Assembly (NCBI RefSeq): GCF_026213295.1 | Contig: NC_079426.1 | Coordinates: 26,908,902 to 26,972,901 of the forward strand | DNA length: 64,000 bases | Reading direction: 5' to 3' | Source of the DNA: Gadus chalcogrammus | Taxonomy: Eukaryota > Chordata > Actinopteri > Gadiformes > Gadidae | Shown here: positions 36,358 through 47,248 of the stretch, piece after piece | Layout: each line of letters opens with the position of its first letter | Numbering within the stretch: the first letter of the stretch is position 1 | Notes under the pieces: model-generated | Seen by the model: only the letters and a program-made list of their open reading frames with translations | Told to the model about the DNA's origin: nothing | Databases searched by the model: none | Program-made: the position numbers and the translations under genes

Positions 36358-36809
36358 TGTTACGGGCCCACATCAAACGTGTGAGCAGTTAACATAATAA
36401 CGAAAAACGAAACGAATTTAGGGAAAGAATAGTGGTCTGTTTATTTCCCAAAATAGCCAAAACTAGTTTAACAGAAGAAATGCGAGACGGTTGCCACTAA
36501 AACAGAAGAAAAAACGCAACCGCTCCTAGATCAAAGGTCAACAACGATCACAATTAATACAGACCAGTTTAACAAACGACTTCCAATTTAACCAAAACAA
36601 AAAGCGTGCGACCGGCCAGCGTCTGCCATGTCGAGGCTGAGAGAGAGAGAGACCGCCATCTTGAAGTAGGCCGGCTTTTATACTTGGGAGGGCCGGCCTT
36701 TGACCAATCAGTGCTTCCGAAGGTAACGCCCAGTCTCCTCCTACTATGGGACATGGAGGCAGAGCAGCACAACCAAGCATAACACACAATATTATGTTCA
36801 CCCGTAACA
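36358..36809 (-). repeat. 5' LTR of the gypsy element
   Basis: 452 bp, TGTTAC...GTAACA, directly followed outside by GACTT. It holds a (GA)n tract near 36,640 and a CCAATCA motif near 36,703-36,709. It is free of the insertion carried by the other LTR. Confidence 0.95.
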
Positions 36810-36814
36810 GACTT

Positions 36815-37430
36815 ACATCCACTGGAGAATGTTCGATCATAGCCGGCAGCTTCATTACAAGCACTAATCCATTTTGATCTGTGAAGTTGATGAATTGTCA
36901 CTTTTAGGTTTTCTACCCAGTTACCAAAAATAACAACATTTGGAACATATGCGCTGTGGCACGCACACAGTTTGCATGTGTTACTTCGAAGGCAAACTAA
37001 ATCTAAAATACAAGAAAACACAAAAACCTACATTCAACCAGTGGGGTACCCTCACATGGCCCCTGACTCTCTAAGGAGGTACCTCCTGGTACCCCCTCCA
37101 TGCCAGGGCGCCCTGAATTTATGTTTATTAACAGCTCATCCACCGGGGTCAAGACAATTTGAGGGCCAGATCCAGTCTGCAGACTGTCTGCCTTTTCACG
37201 ATTGGCTTAAAAAAAATGGCTTATTTACATGTATACCAATACGATGGTGGGAAAAGCTTACCAGTTTGTATGTTTTTATACTTCTTTTTTACTTGATCCG
37301 CTGACCGCTTGGGAGCCATCGGAGTACATATTTTTTTAGAAGAAAAGGGTTATGTGGTAGGAACTTTAAGAATGCTTAACTGGGATATTTATAGATTCAT
37401 GGCTCAAATATTAAGGATCATGCTTTTGAC
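36815..37430. other. Harbinger composite, right interior, mostly unassigned
   Basis: The stretch just outside the gypsy continues the interrupted element. From about 37,020 to 37,330 the sequence has protein-like pieces in the plus frames (QWGTLTWPLTL, SSLQTVCLFTIG) with several stops. This suggests a decayed retrotransposon fragment, but I cannot name it. Confidence 0.4.
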
Positions 37431-37432
37431 GT

Positions 37433-37640
37433 GTAACTAACGTGTTTACGTGGTCAGCGATCCGCTTCCAGGCTTTGGTTCTCCGGGTTGCAGAGGCTTT
37501 AGCGTTCCCTTTTCTTGTGATAATGTCCTTCTCCTCGTCATAGCTCTCCAGGAGAACCTGGAGTTCAATTTCATTGAAATAAGCGGCCCGTTTCGCCATT
37601 TCGATAAGGGTTTCCATGATCCATACATCACGTCTTTTTA
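37433..37640 (-). CDS. Harbinger Myb/SANT-like protein exon
   Basis: The minus frame reads METLIEMAKRAAYFNEIELQ, VLLESYDEEKDIITRKGN and RTKAWKRIADH, then GTAAAC, a possible donor. This is the trihelix DNA-binding protein that Harbinger elements encode besides the transposase, opposite in orientation to the transposase fragment at 28,862. The copy lacks visible lesions in this exon, in contrast with the broken relative at 3,770. Later exons are not seen. Confidence 0.7.
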
Positions 37641-38026
37641 GGTTTGGTGTGGACACGCACAACCCTGTGTTAACCAACCCCGAGTTGATTGAACTAATGC
37701 ATAACTGCTGCTGTGGAACCGAAAACTCTGGGTTAGTCGGCACAGGGTCAATCAACCTAGAGTTCCTACGTTCGTGGAATACCCCACAGGTATTTTCTGC
37801 TTTGTGGTGCAAGTGGTTTCCGAAACAGCAAAATAGCACCAGGGAACGTTTGTGCCAGAACACGCCTCCTCCTTTTGCCGAACCGCCTCTTGGGGCGCAA
37901 GATCATTCTCTAATTTACCGACGCGTGGTGCAGGAGGGAAAAGAACGCTTTGCGCCAGTTGCAAACTAGCAACGACACAAATAAGCCAGTGAGAAAGTCA
38001 ATTGCGCCGGATGCAAGATAGGGCCC

Positions 38027-38125
38027 GTTATGTTTTTAAACATAACGGCTCCGCCATCGACACACGCACAGGTAAGAACACACACGCACGCGCACACACC
38101 GCAGCGACACTTGCCCAGATAAGAT
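38027..38125. repeat. Target repeat unit right of the Harbinger composite
   Basis: 'gttatgtttttaaacataac' + 'ggctccgccatcgacacac' + CA-rich tract + 'cagcgacacttgcccag'. Its first 19 bases repeat the last 19 before the composite (26,828-26,846). The block also shows the empty target site of the giant foldback. Confidence 0.85.
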
Positions 38126-38510
38126 TGTTAAGAAAATGATTGAATTGGAGTGTTCCTGCCCCAAAGTGTGTTGGCATATGGCCTGCTCTACACAGCCTTT
38201 AGCAGAGGCAAGCTTGCCAGAGGCTTGAGGGTGTTTGTTGGAGACCACAAGGACGGATTGACAACATTGTGTATTCAGAACTGCTCTAAGTGCACTGTGG
38301 CTGACGTGAAAGTGATACATATTACCCTGTGAACATTTTTGCAATACATTTTTACCAGTTCACTACACTTTGTGGTTGGGTCTACTTATTTATTTTGTGC
38401 TTTGATCTCGCACTTTATTTTTTGGTTGCTATTGAGTTGCTATTGATTACATTGTACATATGTGCGATGACAATCAATGGATTCTGCATCAAACTCATGA
38501 CCCACTAGAG

Positions 38511-40939
38511 CAGTGGTTCCCAACCTGTGGGCCGCGGAGGTATTGCAGGTGGGCCGTGGGAGACCTTTCGATTAAAAAAGAAAAATCTAAATTTATAACA
38601 AACAAACAAAAATATAATGACGGATTACTAAAAAGGATTGAATGGTTTAAGTAGATGATTAGATTAACGAAATGTGTTCAAATAGTTTCTAGGCTTACGA
38701 AATCGGTTGTTCTGCTGGATTTGGCGGGGTTGGTCGGATCGTTTGATTATGGGTAATGTTCTATTCTCGTTACGTGCTGCACACCTCCAGAGCGGTAACG
38801 TGCTAATCATGGAGCAGTGGTTGTTAGGTGGAAAAATAAGAAGTAAAGTAGTTAACAACATCGAATCAGAAGACCATAGTGAGCCAGCGAAGAAAAGACC
38901 TCCTAGGAAGTATTCAGAAGAATATCTGTCACTGGGATTTACAAGTGTGGGGCCTGAACACGATCCCCTGCCTGTCTGTGTGTTGTGCTCTGAGGTTTTA
39001 TCAAACGAGGCTCTAAAACCATGCAAGCTGCGGCGGCATTTGGACACGAAACATGGACAGTACTCTTCCAAGCCATGGGAATTTTTTTAAAATAAGCTGG
39101 CAGAATATCGGATGCGTAAGAGAACAATTGAATCCACATGTCTAAGTAGTGCTAGCGACAATACCAAGGCTGTGGAGGTGTCCTATCGGGTGGCGCAGCG
39201 AATAGCAAGAACAGGAAAGCCACACACAATCGGTGAGGATTTTTTTCTTCCCGCTGCCAAAGAGATGGTGGAAGTGATGATCGGGGAGAAAGCTGCCAAA
39301 AAACTGAACTTGATTTCTTTGTCAGACAACACAGTAAAGAGACGCATTGACGACATGGCTACAGATGTGTTAAAACAGCTAATAAGCAGAGTAAGAGCAA
39401 GCCGCTTTTATGCTCTCCAAATTGATGAGTCGATTGTTAACTTCGCGCATTTACTTTGTTTCGTCAGATATGAATTTGAAGGGGAGATACATGAAGATGT
39501 TTTGTTTTGCAAACCTTTACCGTCACGTACTACCGCGGAAACCATTTTTGAATCTCTGAATGCATTCGTGGTTTCCAATGATATCGACTGGACCAAGTGT
39601 GTTGGGCTCAGCACTGACGGAGCACAAGCTATGGTGGGGAGACTCAATGGAGTCGCAAAAAGGGTCAAAGCCATAGCTCCGCTGATGACAGCTGTCCACT
39701 GCTGCCTACACAGAGAGGCACTGGCTACAAAGACTATGTCTGCAGAGTTAAAGACCGTTTTAGAAGAAGCGGTGAGAGCTGTGAATTTTGTTAAAAGTCG
39801 TCCACTACAGTCACGCTTGTTCTCCATATTATGTTCAGAGATGGGGAGCGAGCACCAACAGCTTCTCCTGCACACCGAAGTCCGGTGGCTTTCGCGTGGC
39901 AAGGTGCTCACTCGACTCGTTGAACTTCGGAACGAACTCAGAACATTTTTCCTCGACTCTCGGTTTGACTTGTCAGACCGATTTGGTGACTTCGAGTGGA
40001 TCTGTAAGTTGACCTATTTGGCTGACATATTCGGCTACCTAAATGGACTCAATCTATCCTTGCAGGGAAAAGCTGTGACCACATTCCATGTCCACAGTAA
40101 GATAGAGGCCACAATTCGGAAGCTCGAGCTATGGGAGAGACGGGCCCGACAGAACAACTATGAGTCCTTCGACAATCTATCAGAACTTCTCATTCAAGAG
40201 GAAAGGCAGATCCCGGATTCTGTGGCAGATGCCGTCACAGAACACCTGCAGACCCTGCGGACGCAGCTCCGGGTGTACTTCCCGGTGCTCAGCGAACAGC
40301 ACCGCTGGATTCAGAATCCGTTTGCCTCCCATAATGAGGATGTCCTCGCAGGTCTGAGCTCCAAAGAGCAAGACAGCCTTGTGGAGTTATCTTGTGACTC
40401 TGCTTTGAAACATGTCTTCACACAGAAGGAGTTAACACTTTCTGGATGCACACACACACACAGAATACACTGATTTGGCAAACAAGGCATTGATGTTTCT
40501 GATGCCTTTTAGCACCACATATTTGTGTGAAACTGGTTTTTCCGTGCTCGTGGTATTAAAGACAAAGTATAGGAATAAACTGGATGTTGAGCCAGATCTC
40601 CGTTTAAAGCTGACATCCATTCAGCCAAACATCAAGTCTTTGACATTGGCTATGCAGCATCAACCTTCTCATTAGCGTAGGTCAGGTATGAACGAATATT
40701 TATGAATTAAGAGTTTATGAATTCAATGAACAGTTAAATTTATTTAAAGGTTATGCCAATATGTTGAACAGTTTTTTTTATTTTAAACAGAACATTGTTC
40801 AAAATTACATTCAATAAATGAAGAAATGCTTAATCTCATTGTCGTCTCATAGTTATGAATATGCAAAAATGTGGGTGGGCCGCGGAAGATTTTCAGAATT
40901 TAATTTGGGCCTCAGCAGTTTAAAGGTTGGGAACCTCTG
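38511..40939 (+). mobile_element. 2.4-kb hAT (ZBED5/SCAND3-like), perfect TSD
   Basis: TIRs CAGTGGTTCCCAACCTGTGG / AGGTTGGGAACCTCTG are flanked by CACTAGAG (38,503-38,510 and 40,940-40,947). The body is one long transposase frame with two lesions. Termini and coding type match the Charlie-like hAT group that gave rise to host genes such as ZBED5 and FAM200. Confidence 0.96.
38809..40675 (+). pseudogene. hAT transposase (ZBED5-like), two lesions
   Basis: ATG at 38,809-38,811 (MEQWLLGGKIRSKVVNN). BED finger CVLCSEVLSNEALKPCKLRR then HLDTKH. After PWEFF an in-frame TAA (39,088-39,090) stands where AAA is expected, because the next codons read NKLAEYRMRKRTIE. The catalytic part holds FYALQIDESIVNFAHLLCFV, CVGLSTDGAQAMVG, VHCCLHREAL and EVRWLSRGKVLTRL. 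After KELTLSG a (CA)6 stretch at 40,450-40,461 shifts the frame. The true frame continues at 40,475 as NKALMFLMPFSTTYLCETGF and SVLVVLKTKYRNKL, the dimerisation region. The rest is uninterrupted, so the copy is young. Confidence 0.93.
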
Positions 40940-40947
40940 CACTAGAG

Positions 40948-43349
40948 GTTGAGCAGGAGCAATGCGTGCGCGGAAACTCTAGTCTATTTTATGATGTATA
41001 ATTTTAATCTTTTAGCGTTCACCACGAATTACTAGTAAAAGCAGTGCCAAAATGTAAATATTGCAAACAAACAAAAGGATACAGGCTGATTATCATTTAG
41101 GGTGCCACTCAATTACGTGCAAATGCAGACCCAAGCGTCATCAACACGACCACTCAAGTGGTGTGAGAAATATAGACTCTCTACTCCTCATCCAAATATA
41201 AGGTAATTTACATTTCGAGAAAATACTACCTCAGTGGTAGTGTTTTTTCAGGAGAATTTCAGGATACAAATGTCAGGATGTGTTCACATGTACGGCCCAT
41301 CAGGAGAATAGCAGGACTTAGATGTATGTTTGAAAGCTTATTTTTGTATTTCTAAACTCTTGAATCGCAATGTTAAACATTTCAACAATCTTATATCTTA
41401 AAATAACCTTTATTCATAGAGTCTCTGCCTACTAACTGGGAGAGGCTCAATCTTACACTGACTTTAACTCGCTCTAAAGAGTGGTATATGTACCCTGCAA
41501 TACAAATTCTAGGCGTGACAGGAGTGTTCAGTAGTAATTATGGGACGATGCAGTTTTCTAACGCCCAAAAGGTTTTTCATGTAATGGCTCCTAGGAATAG
41601 TTGGAAGACTAATAAATGCAAATCATTCCATTTTTTTGCATTTACAAAACATGTTGATTGTTTTAAATGTTATTGTATTAATGGGGAGGAAAACAATACA
41701 GGACCTTCAAGAAGCTTCATAGAACTGGCTTGTGTGCCCCTTGATGCTGTTATATTTGAATAGAAAATTCACTGGGTCACTCTCTGTCGTTTCATGTTTT
41801 GGTTCATTAAATCAATTCACACCTTCAAAATTCACAAATGAGCAAAATCCTCAGTCCCGTATTTTGTTTCATATTCATATTTCAAACGGCGTCTGAAGAA
41901 CATTAGATATTTTGTATATTACGTGAAGTCGTTTGAAAATCTAATTGCCAAACCATTTCCCAGGGTGGACTTTGTGTTGCATATTTAATGTGGTTCTACA
42001 TCATCTGATGTAATGAAACAGGGTGTGCTTAGACTGCTACTCCTTCTCTAGCCTATATACAGCTCTTTCATCTTTCCCGAGCCATGTCATTCTTTCTCTC
42101 TCTCAAACACACACACACACACGCGCACACACACACACACACACACACTTATGGAAAATTTGTTAGGACATTAAACAGCTATTAGGGCTTTCTTAAAATA
42201 CTTTTTTTTTTCAATCCTCACCCATTGAGTTGAAAGCTTTCCGCCTGGCAGTTGAAACAAATGAAAATCACCCAGACGGATGCAGAGAAAAACCCAGCTC
42301 TGTGGAGCTCCAAATAAAAGCTAAAGGGTTTATTAGACATTAGCAGCCCTGTTTTGTGATTATCTAAATTCATGAAGAAAGTCAGCAGAAGCACTTCTCC
42401 TCTGCTAGATCGATATTGAGATAAAGTTGCTTCTGACCCAGACCCAGCCGAACTTTACAGTCAAACCTTGTTGCCAAAAACACTTGAAGAGACCACTGTG
42501 TTGCATAGCTCAAAAGATAGCCAAAGCAGGTCTCGCACTGATGAAGGTTTATAGCCTAAATGTCAGCCATTTTCTCAACGTACAAACATATTTGAAGTGC
42601 TTTTTGTTTGTATTTGTATTTACTTCTTTAAGGCCAAAGGTTCCTAGTTTCTAGAGGGCAAAGCAAATATTGTTTAGCACATTCTTTCTTTGCATGCTTG
42701 TTGATGCAGTTCAGTTTGTTTGCTGTGCTTGCTTGTGTGTTTGTGCTTGCGTGTCTGTGCGTGTGTGTAAGTATGTGTGTGTGCTTGCATGTGTGTGGGT
42801 GTGTGTGTCAGCAGGAGCAGGATGCGAGTGTGTGAGTGCGACACAGTGGAGACTACTCAGGATATGCTAACATGCCATCTCTTGGATATAGCCTCTAGGC
42901 AAAAAGTGCTCAGCCTGCATCGACACCATTTAATAATGTATCACTCTGGCCGCACAGCACACTTTCAGTGCGGAACAATGTCCTCATTGGCTTCTCTCAC
43001 ACACACACACACATATGATGTGTTTGGCGTGTTATGGGTTTAATGAAGCTGAAGTTTATGTGGCGGGAGAGGGGGGAGGGAGACCCTTAGGGAAGAGAGA
43101 ATGAGCAGAGACAGGATTAGATATGCTGTGGCCACATCCTCCTGTCTATCCATAATTGATGATCAATTATTGTGAGGTAGTGTTGTGGGTATGTGTGTGT
43201 GTGCCACTGTGGATAGAGTGTGTACGTGCATGTGTGTGTGTGTGTGGGGGGGGATTAAGAAGTGGGGGTTTCTGGCCGTTATCTGGGAGGTCCAGGGATA
43301 GATACTCACTGGATTGGATCCAGGGCCTGGAAGGCATAGTGGGCGGGGC

Positions 43350-43420
<71 letters not shown>

Positions 43421-43460
43421 CCTACCTCAAGGGTAAACTATTTGTTTAGAGGTGAGGTTC
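40948..43460. other. Non-coding region with CA/TG/GA tracts
   Basis: No convincing exon. Microsatellites: (CA)n at 42,104-42,147, TG-rich at 42,725-42,815 and 43,190-43,250, and (GA)n at 43,352-43,418. Short frames such as 41,488-41,763 have no family features. Confidence 0.6.
43352..43418. repeat. (GA)n microsatellite
   Basis: About 33 uninterrupted GA units. The poly-RE frame across it is not a gene. Confidence 0.97.
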
Positions 43461-43792
43461 CTCTGGTCTCCTATTGACTGTAGCTGAACGTCATCTGAGG
43501 GCATCAGCTCCGAGGGGACAGTACCGTCAACACCCCCTCCCCACACATCACCGTTACCAGCACACCTTCCCAGGGGTGAAAGGAGGAGGGGATGTGGGCT
43601 ATAATGGCTTTCGCCAAAGATGCTCTAAGATAACTCCAGAACGACCCCCCACTCCAACCCCAGGGAGAAAGAGAGAGTGAGTAACCCTCTCCCTATACGT
43701 GAGAAGCTGGAGCTGATACTGGTAGACACCACCACAATATCATGAATCATGGATTACCTGAATGACAGACCCCAGTTTGTGAGGCTGGGGAG

Positions 43793-44980
43793 TAGGGATG
43801 GGCCGATAGTAGATTCTACCGACTATCGACGATAGATGGATTCCATCGTCGATCGTCTCAAGTTGCCGATAAAAAGGCGATAATTATATTTTAATATAAT
43901 TTTATTTTTTTTAAGCGCTGTGGTAGCTATTTTTACAACTTAAAAAGCCCCGCAAATTGTAATTGAAATAACTGGCACCGGTGGAAAACATACTATGTAG
44001 CGCTGACCTGCCGTATTCACTCACTGCTGCGAGAGGAGAGGGGAGGGGCTCGAAACCTACCGGTCTGCTCGCACGGCGAAATGACATCACACCCCGCTGC
44101 ACCATTTCCGGGTCACAGCTGAGGTACATGAACTGTGTTCGAAATCGTTCCCTATTCACTCACTCACTATCCCCTATAGTGTTCATGATATAGTGCACTA
44201 CATAGGGAACGAACAAACGAGAATTCGGACACTACGCTGAACATTTCTAAACGTCATTTGCGTCAGTAAATGCGCCGGGTATTTGTGTGACACAGACAGA
44301 TGCGCCCAGATCATGTAAACAAACCGGGCACTCTCGAGGAAAGCTGGAGGTTGTATTGATGTTGAATGTTACATTTCCTTGAACAAGGTTTTTCTTATTA
44401 ATTTTGAATGTTATATTTTCTTGTTAAATCCCAAATAAATTTGGATATTTCTAAACGAAAGCCGGAGACCTCTTCTTCTCCTCGGAAAAACATGACCGCA
44501 TTGCATTGTGGTATATGGGAGTAACACGTAGGGAACATGTACACTCAAATTTTGGGTATTTTAAGTGCACTATATAGGGCATGAAATTAACCAGTGAGAA
44601 TTCGAACAACACTACAAAATGGCGAGCACCCTATATAGTGCACTAGTATCCGTGATAGGGAACGATTTCGAACACAGCTACGAGCTGTGTGTCATCAGCA
44701 TGACACACAGCTGTGTGTCATCATCATGACAGCGCCGCCGGCGCCGATGCATCGAAACTTAAATCAGCGGAGGCTCACGCTGGTCCAAGGGGAAGAACAT
44801 CGTAATCGTTTTTAAGAAAAAAATAGAAAAATAAAAACGCGATTTTTTTCAAAGTGATAAATTATAAATAATTAATATTATAAAATTATTATGAAGTTGC
44901 CCCCCGATAGCATCGACTATCGGCGATCGCTAGGGGGCGCTATCGGACGATGGAAGCTTGTAGACGATTGCCCAACCCTA
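43793..44980. mobile_element. hAT element with perfect 8-bp TSD
   Basis: Ends TAGGGATGGGCCGATAG / TTGCCCAACCCTA are flanked by CTGGGGAG (43,785-43,792 and 44,981-44,988). 'actatcg' and 'gatcg' repeats lie inside both ends. No transposase was seen. It carries a nested MITE (44,133-44,677) and splits an L2 fragment. Confidence 0.93.
44133..44677. mobile_element. 545-bp MITE (CTGTGTTCGAAATCG ends)
   Basis: TIRs CTGTGTTCGAAATCGTTCCC / GGGAACGATTTCGAACACAG. 'agtgcactatatagggc'-type repeats lie inside both ends. No coding capacity. Part of the same sequence recurs at 50,513-50,636. Confidence 0.9.
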
Positions 44981-45432
44981 CTGGGGAGGTCTGTTTCTGA
45001 GCAGGCAGTCAGTGGCAAAGGAGCGCCGCAGGGGACTGTGCTGTCCCCTTTCCTCTTCTGACTATACACCTCAGACTTCCAGTATAACTCTGAGGCTTGT
45101 CATTTACAAAAGTTCTCAGACGATACTGCGGTAGTGGGGTGTATCAGTGGTGGAGATGAGACAGAATACAGGCAGCTGGTGGATAACTTTGTTGCATGGA
45201 ACGGAGAAAACCACCTTGTTTTAAATGTTACAAAGACCAAGGAATGGTGGTGGACTTCAGGAGGGCCAGGCCCTTTAAACATTTAGAAATGCAAAAAGCA
45301 CGTTAGGCTAATACATTACATTACACTTAGCAGACATTTATTTATTTTTTTACAAAACTAGTTAGGCATATGCTTTTTGTCATTTTACTTGGCCTAGTCT
45401 CCCCCTTTTAGTCTTCTTGAATACTGTCCTAC

Positions 45433-45734
45433 CTCTTTTGGCGGTAAACCATAATACATCACCGCAGCCTTCTTGACATAGGCTACCAGGCTCTGCTCCT
45501 GCTGTATTGTAAACACAGCATTGCACCCCCTGTAGCCTACTGAGGGACGCCCTGTTACTCCCTGCGCTGCCATTGCCCCTTTCTTCCTCATGTAGCGGCC
45601 CAATGTAGAAAGCGGTATGCCAAAGATCTCAGCGACCTTCCTGTATGACAATCCTGATCAATAGACCTGGAAGCCCTCTCTAAGTCCTCTGGTGGCACTC
45701 CCCTATTTGTAGACCTAACTCTCGATCGTGGCAT
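45433..45734 (-). pseudogene. Pogo-like (psq HTH) transposase N-terminal exon
   Basis: ATG at 45,732-45,734 opens MPRSRVRSTNRGVPPEDLER then ASRSI. A frame change near 45,655 leads into LSYRKVAEIFGIPLSTLGRY, a pipsqueak-type helix-turn-helix, then FTIQQEQSLVAYVKKAA and YYGLPPKE directly before GTAGGA, a plausible donor. This is the DNA-binding first exon of pogo/Tigger-type proteins seen in many fish. The DDE exons are not present downstream on the minus strand, where the L2 fragment lies. Confidence 0.7.
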
Positions 45735-45739
45735 CCTGT

Positions 45740-47245
45740 AACAGGCATAGTACAAATAAGTTAGTAAGCAAGTAGGGAAATAAATAAATAAATAAATACA
45801 TAAATGAATAAATAAATACAAAGTCCCCCCCCCCCTCTCTCTCTCTCACAAACAAACACACCACAATAATTTAGGCTACTGCCAACGTTTGTACCATTAT
45901 TTTTTTGGAAGGAACATAAACATTTTACACCTAATTGTATTATGTAATGTCTAAATGACAATATAAATATACTAGCTACACAAAAAAACATTAAAACACG
46001 CTTTAAAAAGTATAGTCTATTAGTTGATGTGTAAAGCTGCCCATAGGATGGTCTGTCTCAACTGTACTCGTTTAACCACTTGTTGTATTTCACTTTAAAC
46101 TTTGAAGTTTTGGCAACATTCATACAAGTAAAATGCACAGATTCATAGTATACAGTTGAAATATATATATATACATCAATATGAATTCACAAATGCTTTA
46201 ATTTGGTCTAATTGTGATTCAAACCCTGTTGTCATAAACGGGCAAGCGCTTCACATGTAACGCAACGGAGTTCTAGGTCAGGTACAGTTGAGACGATGTG
46301 TCTCAACTGTCCCCCGATGACCTCCTGGCACATTACACAGTATTACGTAATGCCCTTCAATGCAACTATGCCATGCAATATATCTATTTTTAGAGCACAA
46401 ACTAACGTTTACAAATATGCAACATTACTTTTTGAGTCACGAAGGGGTAAGAAGGTATTCATTGCGAAATGGACATGGTGAAGTCAAAATCTTACCTGCA
46501 AAAACAGACTTTTGCCGATAACTTCGTAGAGCCACACACACAGTTCAAATCTCCCACGCTGAAAGAGGACGTCTATACGCATGTGCAGAGCAAAAATCAG
46601 CGCAGAAGCATGTTTGCGCACTAAAGATATTACGGATGTCTCAACTGTACCCTGTACTCAACTGTACACAGTCTACCCTATAGCCTACAAGACCACACAG
46701 AACAAGGGAGACAACAAGTCTGACTGGACACACACAAAATACATCACATTAAAACTAGACCCATGCGTTGATAGATAAATAGATAGACGGATAGAAAGAT
46801 AATTAAATATGTTATATTATTTGCCTTGCGGAGCCAGCCAATCCTGTGCACGTATGCATATTAGCCATGTGCGCCTAACACAAGAAAGACGTAATGTTGA
46901 GAAGTCATACTAGAAATGGATAGCAAGCGAAAGCCGAACCAGACTGTATCAATCACATACTTTGGGTCCATTCTAACTTATGGTAAGAGGCTAGCCTTTA
47001 AATCTTTGCAGTGACTGAATGTTGATGATAAAACGGATTGTTTTGCATAAGATGAGTGTGTGCGACTGTGCGTGTGTCCTTTTCGGCTTCGGCATACTGC
47101 ATGGTTATGATCAATATGGAAAGCCAAGAAGGCCACAATCCGGCCCTAGAATGGCGCGGTAAAAGTGCAAAACCGCACGGAATCCGTACGGTTTGGCAAG
47201 AATTCCGTACGGTTTCCGTACGGATTCCGTACGGTTTTGAATGAC
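45740..47245. other. Non-coding, with 'ccgtacgg' repeats at the end
   Basis: No exon recognised. 'tctcaactgta(c)cc' occurs several times (46,056, 46,300, 46,635, 46,655), possibly a decayed repeat. At 47,175-47,238 a palindromic 'ccgtacgg' core recurs four to five times at ~10-20 bp spacing. Confidence 0.55.
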
Positions 47246-47248
47246 TAA

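Larger units (their letters stand above)
29274..36809 (-). mobile_element. Gmr1-like gypsy LTR retrotransposon
   Basis: Two near-identical LTRs (TGTTACGGG...CCCGTAACA) enclose gag-pol on the minus strand. GACTT is duplicated at 29,269-29,273 and 36,810-36,814. An 18-nt primer-binding site and a purine tract are in place. Domain order along the transcript is gag/SCAN, zinc knuckle, protease, integrase, RT, RNase H. Integrase upstream of RT is copia-like and among gypsy elements marks the Gmr1 group described from deuterostomes. Two elements have inserted into it (29,480-30,085 in the 3' LTR; 32,572-33,685 in integrase) and the RT core is deleted, so it is defective. Confidence 0.93.
26847..38026. 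mobile_element. Harbinger-type composite split by gypsy
   Basis: The outer inverted ends are GGGGCCCTATCTTGCATCC (26,847) and GATGCAAGATAGGGCCC (to 38,026). Arms of ~230 bp share 'gcgcaattgactttct', 'cgcaagatcatt' and 'ccagaacacgcc'. Inside are a second, Harbinger-type terminus ('ttcgtggaataccccac', ~37,780), a Harbinger transposase start (+) and a Myb-like gene (-), so at least two elements are nested. 'gcgcgttgttcagatgctat' (~27,105) recurs inverted at ~28,720. The gypsy element sits at 29,274-36,809. Confidence 0.6.
43690..45285 (+). mobile_element. L2-type LINE reverse-transcriptase fragment
   Basis: When the hAT at 43,793-44,980 is left out, the plus strand reads NDRPQFVRLG, KGAPQGTVLSPFLF, LYTSDFQYNSEACHLQ, KFSDDTAVVGCISGGD and NHLVLNVTKTKE, the RT palm of L2/CR1-type LINEs with its DD pair. 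Lesions are a TGA after SPFLF and a one-base loss after TKTKE. Both the 5' and 3' parts are missing. Confidence 0.85.

Noticed and set aside
39408..39911. Minus-strand frame of 167 codons
   Set aside because: Antisense shadow of the hAT transposase catalytic region.
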